Shown piece after piece: positions 51,325-57,908 of a stretch of DNA of 57,908 nt. The stretch spans positions 1 through 57,908 of the forward strand of contig NZ_WBZC01000040.1 of NCBI RefSeq assembly GCF_009017275.1. The letters run 5' to 3'. The DNA comes from Alkaliphilus pronyensis (GTDB taxonomy: Bacteria; Bacillota; Clostridia; Peptostreptococcales; Natronincolaceae). Positions within the stretch are counted from its first letter, which is position 1. Every line of letters starts with the position of its first letter. The position numbers and the translations under genes were made by a program. The notes under the pieces are model-generated. The model was not told the DNA's origin, did no database searches, and saw nothing but the letters and a program-made list of their open reading frames with translations.

Positions 51325-52179
51325 ATGATAAATGTTAAAGGATTGTATCATGACTATTCCGGTAAGGGAAAGTATGCTGTTAGTGATATTAGCTTTCATA
51401 TTAAAAAGGGTGAGATACTGGGTTTCTTAGGACCAAGTGGTGCAGGTAAAAGTACTGTGCAAAATATTATGATTGGTCTTTTAAAGCTTCAAAAGGGGGA
51501 AGTCAGCTATGACGGCAGAAGTGTTAGCCGGTTGGATAACAGCTTTTACAATAATATTGGAGTTTCCTTTGAGCATCCAAACTTATACACGAGATTAACA
51601 GGCTATGAAAATCTTAAATATTTTGCAGGGCTTTTTAAGGTGCCAACAAGAGATCCAATGGAGCTACTAGATCAAGTAGGATTAATTGATTCTGCCAATA
51701 AAAAAGCTGGGGCATATTCAAAGGGTATGAAGCAAAGGTTGGTATTTGCAAGGGCTTTAATAAATAATCCAAATATTCTTTTTTTAGATGAGCCTACCTC
51801 TGGACTAGACCCTACAACCGCCAATAAGATAAAAGCAATGATAAAGAAAAGGCAAGAGGATGGCTGCACCATACTATTGACAACCCATAACATGTTTGCC
51901 GCCGATGAGCTTTGTGATAGAGTAGCCTTTATTAATGATGGTAAAATTGTTGCATGTGATTCACCTCGTAATTTAAAGCTTCAGTATGGCGAGAAATCGG
52001 TGCTTGTAGAATTACAAGAGGGAAAAGAAATATCTAAAAAAATATTCTTTTTAGATAATGAAAAGGATAGAAAAAGCTTTAATGAGGTTGTTAACTCAAA
52101 AAACATTCAAACAATCCATTCTCAAGAGGCAACACTAGAACAGATCTTTATTAGGCTAACTGGAAGGGAGTTGGCATAA
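51325..52179 (+). CDS. ABC-2 exporter ATP-binding protein
   Basis: The 284-residue ATPase has Walker A GPSGAGKST, IGVSFEHPNLYTRLTGYENLKYF, signature YSKGMKQRLVFA, Walker B NILFLDEPTSGLDP and switch THNMFAADEL. It begins 11 bases after the regulator gene and its stop overlaps the start of the permease gene. The cargo is unknown. Confidence 0.9.
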   Translation: MINVKGLYHDYSGKGKYAVSDISFHIKKGEILGFLGPSGAGKSTVQNIMIGLLKLQKGEVSYDGRSVSRLDNSFYNNIGVSFEHPNLYTRLTGYENLKYFAGLFKVPTRDPMELLDQVGLIDSANKKAGAYSKGMKQRLVFARALINNPNILFLDEPTSGLDPTTANKIKAMIKKRQEDGCTILLTTHNMFAADELCDRVAFINDGKIVACDSPRNLKLQYGEKSVLVELQEGKEISKKIFFLDNEKDRKSFNEVVNSKNIQTIHSQEATLEQIFIRLTGRELA

Positions 52180-53219
52180 TGCTAAAGGGTTTAATGAACC
52201 TATTCAAAAAAGATATGATAATTGCCTTAAGAAACTCATTGTTTTGGGTTTTAATTGTAACTCTTATTCTAATGATAGGTATGGTTAGATTTTTAATTCC
52301 TGATGAAATTCAATTGACTGATAACAGGCTTATATTTGACAATAGCCAAGACAAAGCCCTAGAGAAGGCTCTTCTATATGGGGGGCTTAGTGAAGAAAAC
52401 ATACTCCAAAGTGAAGAAGAGGTTATAGAAGGGGTACGGGAGAATTCTCAAAGTATAGGTATAATTTACGAAGGATCGCTTGAAAGCCCTAGATTTACGG
52501 TTGTTCATCATGGGAAAATAAATCCACAGCAGAAAAAGCTTATTGACGCATCTTTAAAGGGATTAATGTCTGCCTTAACAGGGACTAACACAGAAGAAGC
52601 ATATCAATTAGAGTTTATAAGACCGCAGGCACCACCAATCTCGAAAAAGCTAACCACAATACCTACATTGCTGGTATTCGAGGTATTAATACTGGGCTTT
52701 ATGTATATAGCATTATTCATGTTTCAAGAAAAGGAAGAGGGTAGCATTAGAGCATATAGGATTTCCCCAGGTAATACATCCCAATATATTTTATCTAAAA
52801 CACTGGTTTTTACTGTAGTTGGATTAGTTTATGGTTTTTCACTAGTATTATTAACAGTAGGAACAGACTTTAATTTTCTTTACCTAGCTTTAACAATAGT
52901 GTTAGGCTCAGCACTATATACATTCTTGGGTGGAATTGTTGGAGTATTCTTTAATAATATATCTGAGTGGTTTGCTATAGGAGTAAGTCTACTAGTAATT
53001 AATATGATTCCTATCATATCTAGTCTTTACCCAGCCTTTTCACCAAAATTTGTGACATATATACCATCATATTCTATATTATTGATTTTTAATGAAATAT
53101 TATTCCCCACGGGAAAGCAGCTATTTAGCACAACCTTGGCTATAGTTGCCTTAACCATAGTAGCCTATATTGCTTGTCATCTATTAGTTGAAAATAAGCT
53201 AATGAAGGAGGGTCGTTAA
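52179..53219 (+). CDS. ABC-2 exporter permease A
   Basis: The 346-residue protein has one N-terminal helix, an extracytoplasmic domain (about 40-155) and five or six C-terminal helices, including YIALFMFQEKEEGSIRAYRISPG, the conserved cytoplasmic loop of ABC-2 permeases. One-base overlaps with both neighbours imply translational coupling. Confidence 0.86.
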   Translation: MLKGLMNLFKKDMIIALRNSLFWVLIVTLILMIGMVRFLIPDEIQLTDNRLIFDNSQDKALEKALLYGGLSEENILQSEEEVIEGVRENSQSIGIIYEGSLESPRFTVVHHGKINPQQKKLIDASLKGLMSALTGTNTEEAYQLEFIRPQAPPISKKLTTIPTLLVFEVLILGFMYIALFMFQEKEEGSIRAYRISPGNTSQYILSKTLVFTVVGLVYGFSLVLLTVGTDFNFLYLALTIVLGSALYTFLGGIVGVFFNNISEWFAIGVSLLVINMIPIISSLYPAFSPKFVTYIPSYSILLIFNEILFPTGKQLFSTTLAIVALTIVAYIACHLLVENKLMKEGR

Positions 53220-54217
53220 TGAAAAGAATTATTAGTATAATAACTCAAGATTTATCAACTGCTCTAAGAGATAATATTCTAGTTTATATGCTTATTGCTC
53301 CCCTTTTGCTTTCCTTTGGGGCAAGTATGCTGATTCCTTCAGTTGAGGATACTAGCATTAGATTTGCCGTTGAAAACAGTCTTCAGAAGGAGCTTGTAAT
53401 GGATTTACGTGAATATGGTGAGGTAGAAGAATACGATTCTATTGATGAAGTAAGAAATAGAGTTGAAAAAAATGATGCTATTGTAGGTGTTGTTGAAGGG
53501 GAGGGGAAGTTAACCCTATTATTTGAAGGTAATGAGCCACAAGAGGTTATAGATACCTATAAAGCTGTATTAAGTAACATTATGTCAAATAAAAGCAACG
53601 TTGATGTACAGCATAAAAGTCTAGATCAAAGGGGTTCAATTTTAAAGGAATTTATAACAATAGCTATGATTATGACAACCCTAATGATTTCCGGGGTAAT
53701 ATCTGGCTTTAATATTGTTGCTGAAAGGGAATCTAAGGCAATAAATGCAATTGCTGTGTCTCCCTTGACAACTAGAGGCTATATTATGGCAAGGGGTATA
53801 CTTTCTAATATAATTGCTATTATACTTGCCATAGGCAGTAGTATCATACTGGTGTCATTTAATATTGATTATAGTAATTTATTAATTATATTAATTCTAT
53901 CATCATTTTTAACGACATTATTGGGCTTAATAGTAGGGGCTTTTGCACAAAATCAGTTAACAGCAATAGCAGTTATAAAGCTCTTAACACCTCTATATGT
54001 TGCTATCCCAATGCTGTCCTTTCTTATACCAGACAGATTAAGCTTTTTATTATACTGGCTTCCTAACTATTGGCAATTTCAAGCCTTAAGCAATATATAT
54101 TTCAGCTTTCCACAGGAAGTTACCTTTTTAAATGCTTCTATACTAACCTTTATAACAAGTGGTATTTATCTATTACTATTTAGTAAATATCTAGGTAAAA
54201 AACTAAATCTAAGATAG
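53219..54217 (+). CDS. ABC-2 exporter permease B
   Basis: The 332-residue permease has the same layout as permease A: an N-terminal helix, an external domain (about 35-140) and a C-terminal helix bundle with FNIVAERESKAINAIAVSPLTTRGYIMARG. The two probably form a heterodimer with the ATPase encoded upstream. Confidence 0.86.
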   Translation: MKRIISIITQDLSTALRDNILVYMLIAPLLLSFGASMLIPSVEDTSIRFAVENSLQKELVMDLREYGEVEEYDSIDEVRNRVEKNDAIVGVVEGEGKLTLLFEGNEPQEVIDTYKAVLSNIMSNKSNVDVQHKSLDQRGSILKEFITIAMIMTTLMISGVISGFNIVAERESKAINAIAVSPLTTRGYIMARGILSNIIAIILAIGSSIILVSFNIDYSNLLIILILSSFLTTLLGLIVGAFAQNQLTAIAVIKLLTPLYVAIPMLSFLIPDRLSFLLYWLPNYWQFQALSNIYFSFPQEVTFLNASILTFITSGIYLLLFSKYLGKKLNLR

Positions 54218-54228
54218 GAGGTGGAAAA

Positions 54229-54345
54229 ATGAACTTAGCATGGTACTGGTGGGCTTTAATTGCTGTTGTTGTAATAGCTGGAGGTTATTTTAAGCTAAAG
54301 ATTTTTAAAAAGCTAATGAATAAAGATAATAAACACCAGGAATAG
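54229..54345 (+). CDS. 38-residue membrane miniprotein
   Basis: ATG 54229 follows a strong aggaggtgg. The peptide begins MNLAWYWWALIAVVVIAGG, a single Trp-rich helix, and continues with a lysine-rich tail (KLKIFKKLMNKDNKHQE). It is the last gene of the ABC-2 operon before a terminator. A small regulatory subunit of the transporter, or an amphipathic substrate, are possible roles. Confidence 0.7.
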   Translation: MNLAWYWWALIAVVVIAGGYFKLKIFKKLMNKDNKHQE

Positions 54346-54348
54346 AAT

Positions 54349-54454
54349 TAAACCTATTGGTCTACATAGACCAATAGGTTTAATATAATATAAAGCAGAT
54401 AATTTAATAAAACCCCATGACCTATCGGTTCTTTTATGAGCTGATAGGTTTTTT
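54349..54454 (+). terminator. two consecutive hairpins, terminator region
   Basis: taaacctattggtcta / tagaccaataggttta (54349-54382) is a perfect 16-bp stem. A second hairpin, ACCTATC / GATAGGT (54420-54449), is followed by tttttt. Both arms carry related cctat/atagg sequence, so one may be a duplicate of the other. Confidence 0.78.
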
Positions 54455-54506
54455 AAACTAATTTTGCGTAAGGGTCACAAAAGAATATACTAAAAAAGGC
54501 AGGGTA

Positions 54507-54652
54507 TAATAGGTATGATTTATCTAATATTACCTATTACAAAAGAAAGTCTATGCAATAAATTTGCAGGAATTTAAGAAAAAATGAAGAATAATAGTAT
54601 TAGATGCATGAAGGTAAACGATTTCATCCATATAAATCTTGCATCATTTTTT
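54507..54652 (+). promoter_or_regulatory. inverted repeat and terminator-like hairpin upstream of methionine gamma-lyase
   Basis: TAATAGGTA (54507-54515) and TACCTATTA (54531-54539) form a perfect inverted repeat. Further on, gatgca and tgcatc (54603-54645) close a stem followed by a T-run. This looks like a regulator site followed by a leader terminator. I do not recognise a SAM riboswitch or T-box here. Confidence 0.4.
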
Positions 54653-54680
54653 ATGGTAATATCAGTACCTTAAGCTTCAA

Positions 54681-54759
54681 CGTCCCACTTATTTCAAAGC
54701 TTGGTGGCACTTATATCCCTCTTAAGAGGCGGGAGTTTTTGTAATGCCGCTGAGATAAA
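54681..54759 (+). repeat. dispersed structured repeat A, diverged copy 3
   Basis: The segment reads acttatttcaaagcttggtggcac…gaggcgggagtttttgtaatgccgctgagataaa, aligning with the 3' part of repeat A. The outer stem GGTGGC/GCCGCT and the central hairpin are kept. It ends 38 bases before the methionine gamma-lyase start, in the same direction. Confidence 0.65.
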
Positions 54760-54796
54760 CATACTACGCATTAAAAAACTATAAGGAGGTAGCTAA

Positions 54797-55996
54797 ATGA
54801 ATAAAAAGGACTTAAATGTAATGGGATTTGCTACAAAGGCTATACATGGAGGCTATAAGAAGAATGAAGTTGGAGCATTGGCAACACCTATATATCAATC
54901 TTCAACCTTTGTATTTGATTCAGCAGAGCAGGGTGGAAATAGGTTTGCAGGTGAAGAATGCGGTTATATTTATACAAGGCTAGGAAACCCCACCAATACT
55001 CAATTAGAAGAAAAGCTAGCACTGTTAGAGGGAGCAGAGGAGGCAATATCTGTCGCATCCGGTATGGGGGCAATTACCTCTGCCATTTGGTCGGCGGTTG
55101 AAGCTGGTGACCATATTATAGCATCACAAACTCTATATGGGTGCACATATGCCTACCTAAGTCATGGAATCACTAAGTTTGGAGTTGATGTTACATTTAT
55201 AGATACCACTAATCCCGATAATGTTATGGAGGCAATGAGACCTAATACTAAGGTTGTATACTTAGAAACTCCTGTAAACCCAACCTTAGAAATAGCTGAT
55301 ATTGAAGCTATAAGTAATATAGCCCATAAAAACAAAAAGTGTTTAGTAATGGTGGACAATACTTTTTGCACTCCATATATACAAAAGCCTATTGAGCTTG
55401 GGGCAGATGTAGTTATTCATTCTGCAACTAAGTATCTTAATGGACATGGAGATGTTATTGCTGGTTTTGTAGCTGGCTCAAAGGAGTTTATCAGTAAAGT
55501 TCGATTATTTGGGGTTAAAGACATGACTGGGGCCAGCTTAAGTCCCTTTGATGCGTTTCTAATTATTAGAGGAATGAAAACCTTAGAGGTGCGTATGGAT
55601 AAGCATTGTGATAATGCAGTAAAGGTTGCGGAATTTCTTCGACAACATCCTGCGGTAGACAAAGTATATTTTACTGGCTTTGATGATTTTCCTCAATCCT
55701 CCCTTGTGAAAAAGCAGATGAAGCTACCTGGTGCTATTATAGCCTTCGAAATTAAAGGTGGTTTAGAGGAAGGTAAAAAAGTAATGGATGGTGTGAAGCT
55801 GTGTCAACTGGCAGTAAGTCTAGGAGATGCAGAAACCCTAATTCAACATCCAGCATCAATGACCCATTCACCCTACACTCCAGAAGAAAGATTAAAATGC
55901 GGAATAAGTGACGGATTAATTAGATTATCCGTTGGATTGGAAACTCCAGAAGACATAATTAATGACCTTAAAGAAGCTTTAGATGCAATACTATAA
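54797..55996 (+). CDS. megL: methionine gamma-lyase (Cys/Met metabolism PLP enzyme)
   Basis: The 399-residue enzyme cleaves methionine to methanethiol, 2-oxobutyrate and ammonia. It has YIYTRLGNPTN, SVASGMGAITSAIWS, QTLYGCTYAYL with the cysteine characteristic of methionine gamma-lyases, VVYLETPVNPTLEIADI, MVDNTFCTPY and the PLP lysine in VIHSATKYLNGHGD. A related gamma- or beta-lyase specificity is possible. It follows aaggagg and is monocistronic, with a terminator after it. Confidence 0.9.
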   Translation: MNKKDLNVMGFATKAIHGGYKKNEVGALATPIYQSSTFVFDSAEQGGNRFAGEECGYIYTRLGNPTNTQLEEKLALLEGAEEAISVASGMGAITSAIWSAVEAGDHIIASQTLYGCTYAYLSHGITKFGVDVTFIDTTNPDNVMEAMRPNTKVVYLETPVNPTLEIADIEAISNIAHKNKKCLVMVDNTFCTPYIQKPIELGADVVIHSATKYLNGHGDVIAGFVAGSKEFISKVRLFGVKDMTGASLSPFDAFLIIRGMKTLEVRMDKHCDNAVKVAEFLRQHPAVDKVYFTGFDDFPQSSLVKKQMKLPGAIIAFEIKGGLEEGKKVMDGVKLCQLAVSLGDAETLIQHPASMTHSPYTPEERLKCGISDGLIRLSVGLETPEDIINDLKEALDAIL

Positions 55997-56008
55997 AGAG
56001 AATGCTGC

Positions 56009-56048
56009 AAAATAAGCTGGTACAATATCACTGCATCAGCTTATTTTT
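56009..56048 (+). terminator. terminator after methionine gamma-lyase
   Basis: AAAATAAGCTG and CAGCTTATTTTT form a stem around gtacaatatcactgcat, with a T-run in the second arm. Confidence 0.85.
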
Positions 56049-56256
56049 CAAATTAGATTGTTTTTATTTTAACAATACCTAAAGAGGAAAACGGTTACAT
56101 ACTATATAAATTATACAACAATAAAACCGTTGGTATAACATGGTTACAGCCATTAAATCAATAAAACACCATTTTACTGTTTGTTTTTGATATAATAGTT
56201 TGTATAATCTGTACAAAGGCAAAGTAGCTATAAAAGTTGTATATTTATAATTAACT

Positions 56257-56282
56257 AATGTTTCAAAAATATTCGAAACATT
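56257..56282. promoter_or_regulatory. inverted repeat operator before the NCS2 permease
   Basis: AATGTTTC and GAAACATT flank ten AT-rich bases, directly before the aaaaaggag ribosome site. A gatataat -10 box lies about 60 bases upstream. No purine riboswitch core was found in 56049-56306. Confidence 0.5.
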
Positions 56283-56306
56283 AAAAAAAAGGAGTGGAGT
56301 GGTTTT

Positions 56307-57830
56307 ATGACAAAAATTATTTATCCATGGTTTAAACGGGAAGATATCGACGGCTTCTTTGCTTTATTCCAAAACAATTTAGCAAACTTTGTTCTTATTG
56401 CTGTAACCATGATCGCAATTGGTTATCCTGGTAGTATAGTCTATGGAAGGGTTATTCCAGGGGCAGCAATATCGGTATTAGTAGGAAATCTCTACTATGC
56501 ACGTATGGCAGGAAGACTTGCCATTAAAGAAAACAGAACAGACGTAACAGCTTTGTCCTATGGAATTAGTACTCCTGTTATGTTTATCTACCTGTTTGGT
56601 GTTCTAAAGCCAGCACTAGACCTAACTGGTGACCCAGAGATAGCATGGAAAATAGGTATGGCAGCATGTCTTTTGGGTGGAGCAGTAGAAGCATTAGGTA
56701 GTATTATTGGTAAATGGGTTAGAGACAACCTTCCAAGAGCTTCTATGCTTGGTGCCCTTGCTGGAGTTGCCTTCACCTTTATTGGGGGAGAATTATTTTT
56801 TAGAACCTTTGAAATGCCTGTAATAGGAATGATAGTATTAGCAATTATTTTAATTGGTTTAATAGCAAAAAAGGCAATGCCCTTTAGAATACCAGCTTCC
56901 TTATTTGCTATCATAATAGGTACAGTTTTAGCCTATACACTAAGACAATCAGACGTTTCTCAAATTGCTGCTGGTCTTGACACAGTTGGATTTTATCCTC
57001 CATTACCAACCTTAGGCTTCATAGAAGGAATACAATATTTAACTGGACCACTTTTAAGCTTACTTGCAATTCTACTTCCTATTTCTATATATAACTTTAT
57101 AGAAACTATGAATAACGTAGAAGCAATGGCTTCAGCTGGAGACAATTATAACGTTCAAGAAGCACAGCTGGCTGACGGTGTTGGTACTATGATAGGAAGC
57201 TTATTTGGTGGAGTATTCCCAACAACTGTTTATATTGCATCTATTGGATCAAAATGGATGGGTGCAGGAAGAGGTTATTCTGTAGTAAATGGTATTATGT
57301 TTATGCTGGCTTCAACCTTTGGTATAGTAGCAGCTGTATCCAAGATTATCCCAGTGCCTGTAATCGCTCCAATTCTTGTATTTGTTGGTATATCCATGAT
57401 TTCTCAAGCCTTTGGCTCAGTTAAGCAAAAGCACTATCCAGCCATTGTGTTGGCTATGTTCCCTTACTTTGGAAACTATATTATGACTAGATTTGGTAAA
57501 GCAGCTGGAGATGTAGTAAATAATATTTCTACAGGTATCGTTCCATTAGGTCAAGGGGCAATGTTCTCGGGATTAATATGGGGAGCTATTCTTGTATATA
57601 TCCTTGATAACGATTACAAAAAGGCAGCAATTGCATCTGGAGCTGGTGCTTTGTTGGCAGCAACTGGATTTATGCATGCTCCAAAGCTAAGCTTTTTATA
57701 TGACTATCAATATGCCTTAGGATATTTAGTAATGGGTGCTATGTTTATTATCTTCAATTATGCCTTTAAGGATAAGCTTGAAAGAGAAGGCAAGCTAGAA
57801 GAGGATGTAGTACTAGACTTCCAAGATTAA
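56307..57830 (+). CDS. NCS2/AzgA-like nucleobase permease family transporter
   Basis: The 507-residue protein has about 12-14 helices. It shows FFALFQNNLANFVLIAV, TDVTALSYGISTPV, NFIETMNNVEAMASAGDNYNVQEAQLADGVGTMIGSLFGGVFPTTVYIASIG, and PVIAPILVFVGISMISQAF. The ADG-GT-G-LFGG segment is the conserved helix-8 region of xanthine/uracil (NCS2) and hypoxanthine/guanine (AzgA) permeases. The nucleobase cannot be assigned. It starts after aaaggagtgg. Confidence 0.87.
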   Translation: MTKIIYPWFKREDIDGFFALFQNNLANFVLIAVTMIAIGYPGSIVYGRVIPGAAISVLVGNLYYARMAGRLAIKENRTDVTALSYGISTPVMFIYLFGVLKPALDLTGDPEIAWKIGMAACLLGGAVEALGSIIGKWVRDNLPRASMLGALAGVAFTFIGGELFFRTFEMPVIGMIVLAIILIGLIAKKAMPFRIPASLFAIIIGTVLAYTLRQSDVSQIAAGLDTVGFYPPLPTLGFIEGIQYLTGPLLSLLAILLPISIYNFIETMNNVEAMASAGDNYNVQEAQLADGVGTMIGSLFGGVFPTTVYIASIGSKWMGAGRGYSVVNGIMFMLASTFGIVAAVSKIIPVPVIAPILVFVGISMISQAFGSVKQKHYPAIVLAMFPYFGNYIMTRFGKAAGDVVNNISTGIVPLGQGAMFSGLIWGAILVYILDNDYKKAAIASGAGALLAATGFMHAPKLSFLYDYQYALGYLVMGAMFIIFNYAFKDKLEREGKLEEDVVLDFQD

Positions 57831-57860
57831 TTTCAATAAAAGAATATGTTTTAGGTATAG

Positions 57861-57893
57861 TGGGGAAGCATTGATAAATGCTTCTCCATTTTT
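57861..57893 (+). terminator. terminator after NCS2 permease
   Basis: ggggaagcatt and aatgcttctcc pair around gata, followed by attttt. The window ends 15 bases later. Confidence 0.88.
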
Positions 57894-57908
57894 GTGCGAC
57901 AGGCAGTC

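Noticed and set aside
54507-54790. SAM riboswitch or T-box upstream of methionine gamma-lyase
   Set aside because: The conserved cores of S-box, SAM-II and T-box elements were not found; only an inverted repeat, a terminator-like hairpin and a copy of repeat A are visible.
56049-56306. Purine riboswitch before the nucleobase permease
   Set aside because: The conserved junction sequences of the purine aptamer are absent; only a short inverted repeat is seen.
1-57908. CRISPR array, prophage, tRNA or rRNA genes
   Set aside because: No regularly spaced short direct repeats, phage structural genes, cloverleaf tRNAs or rRNA segments were recognised while reading the window.

Overview
The window is low-GC, AT-rich DNA with Shine-Dalgarno-led genes of Firmicutes type. 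An oxygen-independent heme-degrading radical SAM enzyme, several flavodoxin-like proteins, a methionine gamma-lyase, a YoaP-type protein and Fur boxes close to the Bacillus consensus point to an anaerobic Clostridia-like bacterium. No rRNA, tRNA, CRISPR array, phage gene or transposase gene was seen.

Layout. (1) 1-6.3 kb: five unrelated accessory genes, all on the + strand (GNAT, flavodoxin-like, a HAD-kinase-GNAT fusion, amidohydrolase, CPBP protease). Related 100-200 bp structured repeats separate them, as in a gene-cassette array. (2) 6.3-12 kb: acyltransferase-3, a WYL regulator, a YoaP-like acetyltransferase, a Fur-controlled ferric-reductase-like membrane protein carrying a frameshift, and a microbial rhodopsin with xenorhodopsin signature residues. 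(3) 12-18.7 kb: a Fur-controlled heme-iron operon (lipoprotein, permease, ATPase, flavodoxin, ChuW/HutW-like radical SAM protein), then a DUF4846-like lipoprotein and a YwaF-like membrane protein. (4) 19.2-39.8 kb: a large co-directional biosynthetic cluster. (5) 40-58 kb: a Fur-linked flavodoxin, an aminotransferase and MocR pair, an SPL-like radical SAM protein, a YtrA-type ABC operon, a ZIP transporter, a second ABC-2 operon, methionine gamma-lyase and an NCS2 permease.

The most interesting system is region 4. Its first half encodes a type II fatty-acid/polyketide line: ACP, thioesterase, a ketosynthase-like subunit lacking the catalytic residues, ketoreductase, phosphopantetheinyl transferase, dehydratase and an active ketosynthase. 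An FMN reductase and a BioA-like aminotransferase follow. Next come three paralogous DUF3419/BtaA-like 3-amino-3-carboxypropyl transferases interleaved with a phosphatidylserine-decarboxylase-family enzyme, then a three-gene ABC-2 exporter. Two tandem-duplicated genes encode Cys-free, Ala/Thr/Ser/Val/Gly-rich peptides. They are followed by a B12-type radical SAM enzyme, a PqqD-SPASM protein that has lost its radical-SAM cysteines, a stand-alone PqqD-like protein, a GNAT and a FabD-like malonyl transferase.

Because FabD lies at the RiPP end and the ACP/KS genes at the other end, I infer one hybrid pathway. A reduced or polyene acyl chain, possibly aminated and decorated with SAM-derived aminocarboxypropyl or aminopropyl units, would be joined to a radical-SAM-modified ribosomal peptide and exported. 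Lipolanthines, goadvionins and selidamides are precedents for lipid-RiPP joining. I know of none that uses three BtaA-like enzymes plus a PSD-family enzyme.
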